Of a stretch of DNA of 64,000 nt, positions 33,112-42,141 are shown in pieces. The position numbers and the translations under genes are program-made. This DNA comes from Azospirillum fermentarium (GTDB lineage Bacteria; Pseudomonadota; Alphaproteobacteria; Azospirillales; Azospirillaceae). Under the pieces are notes generated by a model. The model saw nothing but the letters and a program-made list of their open reading frames with translations. It searched no databases and was not told the DNA's origin. Numbering within the stretch: position 1 is the stretch's first letter; each line of letters starts with the position of its first letter. The stretch is taken from NCBI RefSeq assembly GCF_025961205.1, contig NZ_JAOQNH010000001.1, forward strand, positions 582,001 to 646,000. The letters run 5' to 3'.

Positions 33112-34266
33112 CTACCGATACGGGTCCGCCGCGTCCCGCAGCCCGTCGCCCAGGAAATTAAACGCCAGCACCGTCACGATCACCGGGATCACCGGCAGCA
33201 TCAGCCACGGATAGAGCGCCACCACATTGATGTTCTGGGCCTCGGTCAGCAGCACGCCCCAGCTGGTGATGGGCGGGCGCAGGCCCAAGCCCAGGAACGA
33301 CAGCGCCGTTTCGCCCAAAATCATCCCCGGAATCGACAGGGTCGCCGAGGCGATCAGGTGGCTCATGAAGCTGGGCAGCAGGTGGCGGCGGATGATGCGG
33401 GCGGGTCTGGCCCCCATCAGTTGGGCGGCGGTGCAGAAATCCTCCTCCCGCAAGGCCAGCAGCTTGGAACGGACAGCACGGGCCAGCCCGGTCCAATCCA
33501 GCAGACCCAGGATCACCGTGATGCCGAAATAGACGAAGATCGGGTTCCAGTTGGCCGGCAGCGCCGCCGACAGCGCCATCCACAGCGGCAGTTCGGGGAA
33601 CGAGCGGATGATCTCGATCAGGCGCTGGATCACCGTGTCGGTCCAGCCGCCGTAATAGCCGGCGATGCCGCCGATGGTGATGCCCAGCAGAAAGCTGATG
33701 GCAATCCCGAACAGCCCCACCGTCAGGGAAATGCGCGTGCCGTAGAGGATGCGCGACAGCATGTCCCGCCCCAGCCGGTCGGTGCCCAGCAGGAACAGCG
33801 TGCCCCCCGGTGCGGCACAGGCCAGATGCACATCGGTGTCCACCAGCCCCCAGAAGGAATAGGCATCGCCGCGGCAGAGGAAGCGGATGGGCTGCACCGC
33901 CGTGGTGTCCGGCTCGTACTCCCGCTTCAGCGTGTCCATGTTGAGCTGGTAGCGGTGGCCGTAGACGAAGGGACCGACGAACCGCCCCTCGTGGAACAGG
34001 TGCACGGCCTGCGGCGGCGCGTGGATGAAACGGGTGTGGCGGGTATCGACGGCGTAGGGGGCCAGGAATTCCGCAATCAGGATGGAGGCGTAGAGCGCCA
34101 GCAGGATCACGCCCGAGGCCACCGCCAGACGGTGGCGCTTCAGCTTGCGCCACACCATCCGCCACTGGGACGCCATGTAATAGCGTTCCTGCTCGGGCGT
34201 CAGGCGGTCGGCAGCGTCGGGGGACCAGGGTGCCTCGGAAACGGTGTGAGCCAGACGCTCAGTCAT
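33112..34266 (-). CDS. ABC transporter permease, oligopeptide-type (OppC/DppC-like)
   Basis: The 384-residue protein is a binding-protein-dependent transport permease with an N-terminal extension (MTERLAHTVSEAPWSPDAADRL), a first helix (VASGVILLALYASILIAEFL), and an OppC-type C-terminal half. The EAA-like loop reads REEDFCTAAQLMGARPARIIRRHLLPS. LGTDRLGRDMLSRILYGTRISLTVGLFG is a classic DppC/OppC segment. It also contains a large loop of about 100 residues between the first two helices. The ATG (34266) overlaps the stop of the upstream permease gene, so the two are coupled. No ATPase or binding-protein gene is adjacent here. Confidence 0.92.
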   Translation of the reverse strand: MTERLAHTVSEAPWSPDAADRLTPEQERYYMASQWRMVWRKLKRHRLAVASGVILLALYASILIAEFLAPYAVDTRHTRFIHAPPQAVHLFHEGRFVGPFVYGHRYQLNMDTLKREYEPDTTAVQPIRFLCRGDAYSFWGLVDTDVHLACAAPGGTLFLLGTDRLGRDMLSRILYGTRISLTVGLFGIAISFLLGITIGGIAGYYGGWTDTVIQRLIEIIRSFPELPLWMALSAALPANWNPIFVYFGITVILGLLDWTGLARAVRSKLLALREEDFCTAAQLMGARPARIIRRHLLPSFMSHLIASATLSIPGMILGETALSFLGLGLRPPITSWGVLLTEAQNINVVALYPWLMLPVIPVIVTVLAFNFLGDGLRDAADPYR

Positions 34267-35261
34267 TTCGCCGCCCCTCCGGTCAGGCGGATGCGCGGGT
34301 CCAGCGCGGCCAGCGCCAGATCGGACAAAAACACCCCCACCACCGTCAGCACCGCCAGGAACATCAGGAACGACCCGGCAAGGTACATGTCCTGGCTTTT
34401 CAGCGCGTCCAGCAGCATCGGGCCGGTGGTGGGCAGCGACATCACCACCGACACCACCGCCGCCCCCGACACCACCTGCGGCAGCAGGTTGCCGATGTCG
34501 GAGATGAAGGGGTTCAGCGCCATGCGCAGCGGGTATTTCAGCAGGGCGCGGCCCGGCGGCAGCCCCTTGGCCCGCGCGGTGACCACATAAGGCTTGTGCA
34601 ACTCGTCCAGCAGGTTGGCGCGCAGGCGGCGGATCATGGCGGCGGTGCCGGCGGTGCCGATCACGATCACCGGTATCCACAGGTGCGCCAGCACGCTGCC
34701 CAGCTTGGCCCACGACCACGGCGCGTCCATGTATTGCGGGTCCATAAGCCCGCCGATGGAGGTGCCGAACCACACGTTGGCCAGATACAGCAACACCAGC
34801 GCCAGCAGGAAATTGGGTGTCGCCAGCCCCAGAAAACCCAGCAGGGTCAACGTGTAATCCCCGGCGCTGTACTGGTGGGTGGCGGAATAGATGCCGATGG
34901 GGAACGACACGCCCCAGATGAAGATGATGGTCGCCACCGACACGATGATGGTCAGCCACAGCCGGTCGCCCACCACGTCGCGCACGGGCAGTTCGTATTC
35001 GAACGAGTACCCGAAATCCCCCCGCAGCATCCCGGCCACCCAGTACAGGTATTGCTGGTACATGGGGCGGTCGAGGCCATAGGTCTCCCGCAGCATGGCC
35101 AGCCGGCCCTGGTCCACCGATTCGCCCCGGCTCTGCATTTCCATGACCAGGGTGGACAGGTAATCGCCGGGGGGAAGCTGGATGATAATGAAGGTGATCA
35201 GGCTGATCGCCAGCAAGGTGGGGATCATGATGAGAAGGCGGCGGATCACATACCCCAGCAT
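34263..35261 (-). CDS. ABC transporter permease, oligopeptide-type (OppB/DppB-like)
   Basis: The 332-residue protein is the DppB/OppB-type partner of the downstream permease. The sequence starts MLGYVIRRLLIMIPTLLAIS, the usual N-terminal membrane helix, and includes MYQQYLYWVAGMLRGDFGYSF and an EAA-like loop LLDELHKPYVVTARAKGLPP, both family marks. It forms a heterodimeric channel with the 33112 gene product in the inner membrane. The substrate is probably a peptide or glycoside, but the periplasmic binding protein must be encoded elsewhere. The two genes are translationally coupled. Confidence 0.92.
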   Translation of the reverse strand: MLGYVIRRLLIMIPTLLAISLITFIIIQLPPGDYLSTLVMEMQSRGESVDQGRLAMLRETYGLDRPMYQQYLYWVAGMLRGDFGYSFEYELPVRDVVGDRLWLTIIVSVATIIFIWGVSFPIGIYSATHQYSAGDYTLTLLGFLGLATPNFLLALVLLYLANVWFGTSIGGLMDPQYMDAPWSWAKLGSVLAHLWIPVIVIGTAGTAAMIRRLRANLLDELHKPYVVTARAKGLPPGRALLKYPLRMALNPFISDIGNLLPQVVSGAAVVSVVMSLPTTGPMLLDALKSQDMYLAGSFLMFLAVLTVVGVFLSDLALAALDPRIRLTGGAAK

Positions 35262-35297
35262 CACCGGCTCTCTTTCATCGAACGTCCATCCGAGAGG

Positions 35298-35318
35298 CCC
35301 TCTCCCCCGGGGAGAGGG
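35298..35318. repeat. REP-like palindrome CCCTCTCCCC/GGGGAGAGGG
   Basis: Ten-base arms CCCTCTCCCC (35298-35307) and GGGGAGAGGG (35309-35318) are perfect inverted repeats around one base. The same arms recur at 48062-48086. Palindromes of this type are usually dispersed in high-GC genomes and may also act as terminators. Confidence 0.65.
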
Positions 35319-35481
35319 GATTGCCCGCCGTTTCAAACCCACCCGGTTACCCTGACCCCTGCACGGGGGCCTGTCAACGCTGCCTCGCGCGATTATCCTT
35401 GTGAAAGCGGTTGCATCGGCGCGGCGGATGCCCCACTTCCACAGGCGCGCGCTTCCCTGCCCTCCCCAAGGATCAACGACC

Positions 35482-36135
35482 GTGCCAGCCCGTTCGACCG
35501 CCGCCGCCCTTGCCCTGCTCGGGGTTCTTCTTGCCGCCGGCCCGGCGCCCGCGGCCCCCCGCGCGCCTGCCGCCGCCACGCTCAGCCAGGAAGACCACGC
35601 CGACATCGGGCGGGTGGAGCAATACCTGAACGGCATCCACACCATGCAGTCCAAGTTCATCCAGGTGAACCCCAACGGACAGCAGATCTTCGGCACCTTC
35701 TCGCTGTCGCGGCCGGGCAAGATGCGGCTGGATTACGATCCGCCCATCAAGGACTTCATCGTCGCCGACGGGCTGTTCCTGTTCTATTGGGACGGCGAGA
35801 TGCGCCAGCAGTCCAGCACCCCCATCGGCGCCTCGCTGGCCGATTTCATCCTGCGGCCCGACATCCGGCTGTCGGGGGATGTGACCGTCACCGACGTGAC
35901 CCGCGGGTCCGGGGTGATGGAAATCACGGTGGTGGAAACCAAGGAGCCGGCCAAGGGCTCGCTGACCCTGGTGTTCGAGGACAAGCCGCTCCAGCTTCGC
36001 AAGTGGCGTGTGCTGGATGCCCAGGGGCAGGTGACCGAGGTCGGGCTGCTCAACCCGCGGGTCGGGCTGTCGCTGGACCGGGACATGTTCTATTTCAAGG
36101 AGCCGCAGCGGGAGCGGTTCGGGCACCAGAATTAG
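35482..36135 (+). CDS. lolA: Outer-membrane lipoprotein carrier protein LolA
   Basis: LolA ferries lipoproteins across the periplasm from LolCDE to the outer membrane. The 217-residue product starts at a GTG and shows a signal peptide (AALALLGVLLAAGPAPAAP, about residues 5-25), followed by the lolA fold. The core contains YLNGIHTMQSKFIQVNPNG, GTFSLSRPGKMRLDYDPPIKD and LFLFYWDGEMRQQS, recognisable LolA landmarks. It has the usual length. The GTG at 35482 has AGGA eight bases upstream; a GTG at 35401 would add a Arg/Pro-rich stretch. It is divergent from the ABC permease genes and stands alone. Confidence 0.9.
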   Translation: MPARSTAAALALLGVLLAAGPAPAAPRAPAAATLSQEDHADIGRVEQYLNGIHTMQSKFIQVNPNGQQIFGTFSLSRPGKMRLDYDPPIKDFIVADGLFLFYWDGEMRQQSSTPIGASLADFILRPDIRLSGDVTVTDVTRGSGVMEITVVETKEPAKGSLTLVFEDKPLQLRKWRVLDAQGQVTEVGLLNPRVGLSLDRDMFYFKEPQRERFGHQN

Positions 36136-36136
36136 A

Positions 36137-36179
36137 GTGTGATCGGTTCAAACGGAATCGTTTGAAGCGTGAATCACAC
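36137..36179. repeat. Compound inverted repeat after lolA
   Basis: GTGTGAT (36137-36143) pairs with ATCACAC (36173-36179), and within them TTCAAACG (36147-36154) pairs with CGTTTGAA (36159-36166). Together they form a stable hairpin immediately downstream of lolA. It is likely a dispersed palindromic repeat, possibly also the lolA terminator. Confidence 0.65.
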
Positions 36180-36194
36180 GGGAAAACCAAAAGC

Positions 36195-36238
36195 TTAGAG
36201 TCCTTCAGGTGCTTCAATAAGCACCTGAAGGACTCTAA
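36195..36238. repeat. Perfect 20-base inverted repeat with four-base loop
   Basis: The arms at 36195-36214 (TTAGAGTCCTTCAGGTGCTT) and 36219-36238 are perfectly complementary across a CAAT loop. The length and perfection exceed those of a usual terminator and there is no U-tract. It is a MITE or REP-like element, or a strong bidirectional terminator, between lolA and the convergent DUF882 gene. Confidence 0.8.
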
Positions 36239-36290
36239 AGGGGCGGCGCCCCTTTAACCCCGCCAAAGGCCGGGGGCCTTTGGGAACCCT

Positions 36291-37085
36291 CTATTTGGGC
36301 GCCTTGCCGCCGTTCATCTGCATCAGGACGAAGCGGACGTTCGCCATGTCCTCCGGCGAGAGGCCGTCCACCGTGTCGGGCTTTTTCTTGACGGGGGCGG
36401 AGACGCGGACCACCGGAGCAGCGGCGGCGGGAGGCGACGGGATGCGGGCCACCGCCGGGGGCGTGGTGCGCGGCGGGGACGGGGCGCGGGCCTCCACGAT
36501 CGGGGCGTCCTCGTCGGGAGCGCGGAAGCCGGGGGGCACCTTCACCGCCCAGGTGCGGTAGGGGCCGGTGTCCACATGCACGTGCCCGGTGTGGGGATAG
36601 GCGGCGTACCCGCCCAGGCGCAGATTCTTCGCCGCATCGCCCACCTGCCGGGCGGAATAGCCGGCGATCATGAAATCCGCCGCCTGGCCGCGGATGTGAT
36701 AGCTGTTGTCGGCCACATTGGCGTTGGTGCGGGCCAGCGTGGCGTTGGTGGACGGCGAGCGGTAGCCCGAGGTCAGCTTGATTTCCGTGTCGTCGGGCGC
36801 GCCCAGCGTCCGGCGCACCGCCACCAGATAGTCGATCAGCGCCGGATCGACCGCCGTTTCCTCGCCGCTGCGGCGGTCGCGGAACAGCCCGGCCAGCCGG
36901 CCCATCACGTCGGCGTCATAGCGGCCGTCGTGCCAATAGGTGCCGGCCACCCGCTCGCCGCTGCCGTAATGGCTGATGGCGATGAAGCGGGGGCCGCCGT
37001 CCATCACCGATGGGCCGGATGCACAGCCGCTGACGCCACAGCCCAGCAGAAGTGCCCACGCGGAGGCACGCACCATGTTCCGCAT
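36291..37085 (-). CDS. DUF882/YcbK-type peptidase M15-like lipoprotein
   Basis: The 264-residue protein has a lipoprotein signal (ASAWALLLGCGVSGCAS) with the lipobox ending in Cys about residue 21. The folded part holds IKLTSGYRSPSTNA, SYHIRGQAADFMIAG and HVHVDTG, the His/Asp pattern of zinc M15-type peptidases (DUF882/YcbK). It probably cleaves peptidoglycan cross-links. A Pro-rich tail (PSPPRTTPPAVARIPSPPAA) runs from about 195 to 235. The ATG at 37085 follows a G-rich ribosome site. It is convergent with lolA. Confidence 0.88.
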   Translation of the reverse strand: MRNMVRASAWALLLGCGVSGCASGPSVMDGGPRFIAISHYGSGERVAGTYWHDGRYDADVMGRLAGLFRDRRSGEETAVDPALIDYLVAVRRTLGAPDDTEIKLTSGYRSPSTNATLARTNANVADNSYHIRGQAADFMIAGYSARQVGDAAKNLRLGGYAAYPHTGHVHVDTGPYRTWAVKVPPGFRAPDEDAPIVEARAPSPPRTTPPAVARIPSPPAAAAPVVRVSAPVKKKPDTVDGLSPEDMANVRFVLMQMNGGKAPK

Positions 37086-37221
37086 TCCGCCCCCCCGATT
37101 CCCCGGCCGGTTGCAGGTCATTTTCCATAGCACAGGAGACCATAGGACCGGCAGGAGGTTACAGGGCGTCCTTGAAGCGGCGTGTCAGAATTCCGCCCGC
37201 TGTGACGCTTGTGTCACGGAG

Positions 37222-38079
37222 CTAGACCAGGGCGGGTGCCGTCTTGCGCAGCCACAGGCTGGATTCCCTGGCCCCCGCCGGCAGCGGCAGGGTGCCGGCC
37301 ACCCCGGCGGCGACCTCCGCCCCCAGGCGGGTGGCGGCATAGGCGCTGGCCCACAGCACCTCGAACCCGCCCGCCAGCAGCAGCGCCATCACCGCCTGCT
37401 GCTCGTTGTAGCCGCGCCAGGTCCAGGCGTCGGGATAGGGATCGGGCAGGAAGATATCATGGATGTGCACCAGCACCCCCGCCGGCAGCCGCGGCAGGAT
37501 GCGGCCGATCACCACGTCCACGTCGGTGCCGGGCATCAGGATGTGGCTGGAATCCACGAACAGCACGTCGCCCGCGTCCAGGCCGGCAAAGGGCTCCTCG
37601 CCGGCCTCGTGCAGGGTGGCGGCGATGTGGCGGACCGGCAGGCCGTCCAGCCGGGCGCGGGGGAACGGGTCGATGCAGGTCAAGGTGCCCTGCCCGCCCC
37701 CATCACGCAGCCCCCGTGCCAGGAAACGGGTGGAATGGCCGCAGCCGATCTCCACGATGCGTTTCGGCGCCAGCCGGCGCACCAGGGCATAGGCCGCCGC
37801 CCCGTCCAGCCGGGGGAACCAGTCCTGCTGCCAGCGCGGGTCCGGCGGCTCGGCCCCGTCGAAGGCCCGCAGATCGGCGCCAAGCGCGGTCATGTCGTCC
37901 AGCAGGGCGGCAAAGCGCGGGCGGCAGCGCTCGAACAGCGCCTCGAACGCCGGATAGGGCGGCAGGGCGCCGGGCTCGGGCAGCGTGTCGGCGTAGCCGT
38001 AGGGGATGAAGAACCCCTGCCGCGCCGTTCCGTTGAGGGTGGCGAGGCCCTGGGCCAGGGCACGGGGGGGCAGGGTCAC
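37222..38079 (-). CDS. Class I SAM-dependent methyltransferase
   Basis: The 285-residue protein has a methyltransferase core. APKRIVEIGCGHSTRFLARGL (about 112-132) is the SAM-binding motif I, followed by LTCIDPFPR (post-I) and an Asp pair in GDVLFVDSSHI (motif IV-like). VHIHDIFLPDPY is also seen. The pattern resembles Methyltransf_24. The N-terminal 90 residues are unlike any domain I know. The GTG start at 38079 overlaps the TGA of the metallo-hydrolase gene (GTGA), so the two are translationally coupled. The substrate is unknown. Confidence 0.85.
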   Translation of the reverse strand: MTLPPRALAQGLATLNGTARQGFFIPYGYADTLPEPGALPPYPAFEALFERCRPRFAALLDDMTALGADLRAFDGAEPPDPRWQQDWFPRLDGAAAYALVRRLAPKRIVEIGCGHSTRFLARGLRDGGGQGTLTCIDPFPRARLDGLPVRHIAATLHEAGEEPFAGLDAGDVLFVDSSHILMPGTDVDVVIGRILPRLPAGVLVHIHDIFLPDPYPDAWTWRGYNEQQAVMALLLAGGFEVLWASAYAATRLGAEVAAGVAGTLPLPAGARESSLWLRKTAPALV

Positions 38080-38942
38080 AGGCACAGTTCCATCCCTTCG
38101 GCGGCCACCAGGGTGCCGGGGCGCAGGGCGTGCGCCGCCGCCTGGATGGCGTCCAGCTCGTCGTCGGTGCGGGCGGGATCGTGGTGGAAGACCACCGCCC
38201 GCCCCACCCCGGCGGCGGCGGCGATGCGCAGGCATTCCTCCCACGTGGAATGGCCCCAGCCGATGCGGGCGGGAAATTCCGCGTCGGTGTAGGTGGCGTC
38301 GTACACCATCGCGTCGGCCCCGTGCACCAAGGCGGCCACGGCGCCGTCGGGCTGCCCCGGCGTGTGTTCGGTGTCGGTGACGATGCACAGGCTGCGTCCG
38401 GCGAACTCCACCCGGTAGCCCACCGCCCCGCCGGGATGGGCCAGGGGACCGGTGCGCACCGTCACCCCGGCGCACGGGTGCAGGACGTCCCCGGCGGCGA
38501 ACGGGCGGAACACGCACCCCGCGCCGAACGCATCCGCGGGGCGGGGATAGACCGGTGCCGTCATCATGGCCCGCAGCACCCCCTCCGGGCTTTCGCCCGG
38601 CTCCAGATGCCCGGCCCACAGCCGGATGCGGCACCCCGCATCGAAAGCGGGCGCGAAGAACGGCAGACCGCACACGTGGTCCATGTGCGTGTGGGTCAGG
38701 AACAGGTCGAGATCCGCCGGCCCCGCCCCCGCCTGCCGCTCCGCCCGCAGCACGGCGTCCAGCCCGCGCAGGCCGGTGCCGGCGTCGAACACCAGACGCG
38801 CGGCCCCGCAGCGCACCTCGATGCACGCGGTGTTGCCGCCGTAACGGCAGGTGTCGGGTCCGGGAGACGCGATGCTGCCCCGCACCCCCCAGAAGCGGAC
38901 GGTGAAAGGGGCGCCGGCGCCGGGGTCGGGACGGGCTGTCAT
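38076..38942 (-). CDS. Metallo-beta-lactamase-fold hydrolase
   Basis: The 288-residue enzyme has the zinc-binding THTHMDH motif (His84, His86, Asp88, His89) together with later ligands in LAHPGG, TDTEHTP and FHHDPA. FWGVRGSIASPGPDT near the N-terminus is characteristic of PqsE/PhnP/RNase Z-like phosphodiesterases. It could cleave cyclic phosphates or phosphodiesters, but the specificity is not given by sequence. It is upstream of, and translationally coupled to, the methyltransferase gene, which hints at a shared pathway. Confidence 0.9.
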   Translation of the reverse strand: MTARPDPGAGAPFTVRFWGVRGSIASPGPDTCRYGGNTACIEVRCGAARLVFDAGTGLRGLDAVLRAERQAGAGPADLDLFLTHTHMDHVCGLPFFAPAFDAGCRIRLWAGHLEPGESPEGVLRAMMTAPVYPRPADAFGAGCVFRPFAAGDVLHPCAGVTVRTGPLAHPGGAVGYRVEFAGRSLCIVTDTEHTPGQPDGAVAALVHGADAMVYDATYTDAEFPARIGWGHSTWEECLRIAAAAGVGRAVVFHHDPARTDDELDAIQAAAHALRPGTLVAAEGMELCL

Positions 38943-39137
38943 GGGGCGGCATGTTGACCGCGGCACCGCTTCAAGTCGAGTGAAAATCAAATGAGAGGCA
39001 ATTGCCCGCAACCCAAACGTTTCTTCGGCAAAAGACAACTTGTGCGGCTGTTCTGGACGGCGATATGTGATACCGTCCCGCACGCTTTCCAGAACCCCCT
39101 CCCTCAGACGCCCCGCCGCGCAGGAACCCACCCACGG

Positions 39138-39881
39138 ATGGACCCCGACAAGCTTGCCAAAGTGCTCGCCATGGCCGAGTCGGAGCATCAGGGCGAGGCC
39201 ATGTCCGCCCTCAGGGCCGCCCGGATCATGCTGTCACGGGCCGGCCTGACCTTCCGCGATCTCGCCCTTGCCGCGGCCCGGCCGCCCGGTGACGCCGCCC
39301 CCCAGGCCCCCATCACCACCCCGCCGCCGTCCGCTCCCCCGGCCAAGCCGCCGCCCGCCGAACAGATGCTGCTGGGCCTGCGCCGGCAGGTCAGCGACCT
39401 GGAACGGGAAGTGGCGGTGCTGTCGCGCCAGTTGGACAAGGCGGTGACCGAGGCGGAAAAGCAGCGGGAAGAGGCCGACCGCTGGCGCAACCTGGCCCGC
39501 GAGACCGCGGAAAAGCTGTGGGATCTGGGCAAGGCGCTGGAACGGCGCAACATCCGCTACACCGCCGTCCAGAAACGCCGGGCGGTGCTGGAGCTGCTGC
39601 AGGATCCCGGCAGCGCCCTGCTGTCGGATCATGAAATCGCACGGCGGGTGGGAAGCTCGCCGCAGATGGTGTCGCACTGGCGCCGCCGGCTGGCCATCGT
39701 GGCGCGCAAGCTGCGGCTTCTGCCGGTCCAGCAGCGCGGGCGCGGCCTGTGGCAGCCGGGCGGGCTGCTGCAGCGGCGCACCCCCGACGACGGGCGCCAG
39801 CGCTGGATCGGCTATACCCCCACCCTGACCATCGCCGGACGGGGGCAGAAGGCGGTGCGGGATCAGGGAATCAGGCGGTAG
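39138..39881 (+). CDS. DUF2786-like, helix-turn-helix coiled-coil protein
   Basis: The 247-residue product begins with a DUF2786-like segment (KLAKVLAMAESEHQGEAMSALRAARIMLSRAGL, about 5-40), then a Pro-rich linker, a coiled coil (about 85-140; RRQVSDLEREVAVLSRQLDKAVTEAEKQ) and a HTH-like region HEIARRVGSSPQMVSHWRRRL near the C-terminus. It may bind DNA as a dimer. The function of DUF2786 is not known. The ATG at 39138 was chosen as it starts the DUF2786 domain. The 3' end overlaps that of the convergent response-regulator gene by 19 bases. Confidence 0.75.
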   Translation: MDPDKLAKVLAMAESEHQGEAMSALRAARIMLSRAGLTFRDLALAAARPPGDAAPQAPITTPPPSAPPAKPPPAEQMLLGLRRQVSDLEREVAVLSRQLDKAVTEAEKQREEADRWRNLARETAEKLWDLGKALERRNIRYTAVQKRRAVLELLQDPGSALLSDHEIARRVGSSPQMVSHWRRRLAIVARKLRLLPVQQRGRGLWQPGGLLQRRTPDDGRQRWIGYTPTLTIAGRGQKAVRDQGIRR

Positions 39882-40615
39882 CCGCCCGGTTCGGTCACCA
39901 GAATGGCGGCGTTGGCCGGGTCCGTCTCGATCTTCTGGCGCAGACGGTAGATGTGGGTTTCCAGGGTGTGGGTGGTGACCCCGGCGCTGTAGCCCCACAC
40001 CTCCCCCAGCAATTCCTCCCGCCCCACCACGCCGGGGCCGGCATTCGGGCCCGGGCCGGTATTGGGTATGGAGCCGGTGGCGGCCCGGTGCAGATAGTCC
40101 AGGATCGCCGCTTCCTTTTCGGTCAGACGCACCCGCCGCCCGTCGTCCGCCGCCTCCAGCAGCTTGGCCGCCGGGCTGAAACGGTAGGGGCCGATGGTCA
40201 CCGCCGCCTCCCCCTGGCGCCGGGCCGCCGCCTGTTGCAGCGTGCGCAGGCGGGTGACCAGGGTGCCCAGACGGAACGGGCGGACCAGGGTTTCGCTGGC
40301 CCCGGCCTCCAGCCCGGCCATGGCCCCGGCCTCGTCGCCGGCACGGACCAGCAGGATCACCGGCCCGTCCATGCCGGCGTCGCGCAGGCGGCGGCACAGG
40401 CCCGGCCCGTCCATGTCCGGCAGGGACGATCCCACCACCGCCGCCGCCGGCATGCGCACGGCCACCGCCGCCAGAGCCTCGGCCCCCGTTCCCGCCTCCA
40501 CCGTCTCCACGGCGTCGAGAAGGGGGAGCTGCTCGGCCACCGACTGGCGCAGGGCCACGTCGTCATCGGCCAGAAGAATGCAGGGCAGAGCTGTCATGAG
40601 AGGAACATCGGTCAT
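39863..40615 (-). CDS. OmpR-like regulator with degenerate receiver domain
   Basis: The 250-residue protein has a receiver-like domain (about 10-130) and a winged-helix DNA-binding domain (about 150-250) with HTLETHIYRLRQKIETDP and VTEPGGYRL, which is OmpR-type. The acidic ADDD pair is present near the N-terminus. In VVGSSLPDMDG, however, the position of the phosphoacceptor Asp is occupied by Gly, and the normally conserved Lys in ..KPF is Arg (LVRPF). It is therefore not expected to be phosphorylated, and is probably a constitutive or ligand-regulated form. No adjacent histidine kinase gene was found. Confidence 0.85.
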   Translation of the reverse strand: MTDVPLMTALPCILLADDDVALRQSVAEQLPLLDAVETVEAGTGAEALAAVAVRMPAAAVVGSSLPDMDGPGLCRRLRDAGMDGPVILLVRAGDEAGAMAGLEAGASETLVRPFRLGTLVTRLRTLQQAAARRQGEAAVTIGPYRFSPAAKLLEAADDGRRVRLTEKEAAILDYLHRAATGSIPNTGPGPNAGPGVVGREELLGEVWGYSAGVTTHTLETHIYRLRQKIETDPANAAILVTEPGGYRLIP

Positions 40616-40935
40616 CGCAAAGCGGCGCACCCTAGCACGGGCAACCGGCTCTTGTCCTTCGCGGCGGTGGGCGCCCGCCCGCTCTGCCATCCGCGAAGAA
40701 TCCAGGCACCACCCTTATCATTCCGCATGCGGAACATGATACCATCACACACCGCGCCCAAAGAACCGGCACCGGAACGACCACGGCGGCCGATCGTTGC
40801 GCCCACGGCAACGGTGCGGAGCGGGAAACGGCATGCTTGCGGTTTTGCATTTCCGCGCCGGGGGGGCTAGGGTTTCGGCTTGGTTTGTTCTGACCCCGCA
40901 CCATCGCCCCGCCCTTCTCCTGCGCCCAAGCTGCC

Positions 40936-42081
40936 ATGCCCGCCGAACCCCTGACTTCCGCTGCCCTTCCCCTTGACGATGCCGTTCTCCGGGCGGTGGA
41001 CCGGGCGCTTGCCGCGCTGCGCCGGGGGGAGCCGGTGGCGATTCTGTCCGACGACGGCAAGCCCGCCGTGGCGCTCGGCATGGAATCCGTCACCCCCGAC
41101 TCGGTCGCGGCGCTGACGGCGCTGGCCGGCGGCGGGGTGCCGGTGCTGGCGGTCACGCGGCGCCGGGCGCTGGTGCTGGGGCTGCCGGCGGCGGACAGCG
41201 GTGCGGTGGTTCTGTCCCAGAACGGCGGCATCGCCGTCGATACGGCCCTGGCCCTGGCCGACCCGGAAATGCTGAACGGCCCCGGCCTGCCCCCCGGCCT
41301 GTCGGCCACGCCGGCCCCGGTCGGCTGTGCCGCGGCAGCGGCGGTGGATCTGGCCAAGCTGGCACGGCTGCTGCCGGCGGCGGTTCTGGTGCCGGTGGCT
41401 CTGACCGGCGGGACGGCGGCGGAGTGGAGCGCGCGGCACGACGTGCTGACCGTCACCGCCCGCGACGTGGAGGATTACCGCGTCCATGTGGTGCGCAGCC
41501 TGCGGCGGGTGGCCGACGCGCGGGTGCCGCTCGACGGGGCGGAGGAAACGCGGGTGGTGGCCTTCCGCCCCGCCGACGGCGGGCCGGAGTATCTGGCCAT
41601 CGTGATCGGTGAGCCGGACCCGGACCAGCCGGTGCTGGCGCGGCTGCATTCGGAATGCTTCACCGGCGATCTGCTGGGCAGCCTGCGCTGCGACTGCGGC
41701 GAGCAGTTGCGCGGCGCCATCCGCGAGATCTCCAACGTCGGCAGCGGCGTGCTGCTCTATCTGGCGCAGGAGGGGCGCGGGATCGGGCTGGTGAACAAGC
41801 TGCGCGCCTACCGCCTGCAGGACAGCGGTTTCGACACGGTGGACGCCAACGAACTCCTGGGCTTCGAAGCGGACGAGCGGGTCTATCTGCCGGCGGCGGA
41901 GATGCTGCGCCAACTGGGATACGGGCGGGTGCGGCTGATGACCAACAACCCGGAAAAGCTGCGCCAACTGGCCCGCTGCGGCATCGAGGTGGTGGAGCGC
42001 GTGCCGCACATCTTCGCGTCCAACGGCCACAACGCCGCCTATCTGCGCACCAAGGCCGAACGCAGCGGCCACATGTTCTGA
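40936..42081 (+). CDS. ribA: GTP cyclohydrolase II (RibA-type), with vestigial N-terminal domain
   Basis: GTP cyclohydrolase II converts GTP to 2,5-diamino-6-ribosylamino-4-pyrimidinone 5'-phosphate, the first riboflavin step. The C-terminal half has all landmarks: zinc cysteines in HSECFTGDLLGSLRCDCGEQL, EGRGIGLVNKLRAYRLQD and RLMTNNPEK. The N-terminal 170 residues resemble an RibB-like domain that has lost its catalytic acidic loop, as in RibA-2 of other alphaproteobacteria. The 381-residue length fits this form. It stands alone with no riboflavin operon nearby. Confidence 0.92.
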   Translation: MPAEPLTSAALPLDDAVLRAVDRALAALRRGEPVAILSDDGKPAVALGMESVTPDSVAALTALAGGGVPVLAVTRRRALVLGLPAADSGAVVLSQNGGIAVDTALALADPEMLNGPGLPPGLSATPAPVGCAAAAAVDLAKLARLLPAAVLVPVALTGGTAAEWSARHDVLTVTARDVEDYRVHVVRSLRRVADARVPLDGAEETRVVAFRPADGGPEYLAIVIGEPDPDQPVLARLHSECFTGDLLGSLRCDCGEQLRGAIREISNVGSGVLLYLAQEGRGIGLVNKLRAYRLQDSGFDTVDANELLGFEADERVYLPAAEMLRQLGYGRVRLMTNNPEKLRQLARCGIEVVERVPHIFASNGHNAAYLRTKAERSGHMF

Positions 42082-42141
42082 AGCGGGCCGGGGGGCGCGT
42101 ACGGCTCCCCACCCCCTTCCTTATCTCAGCGCGCCAGCATC

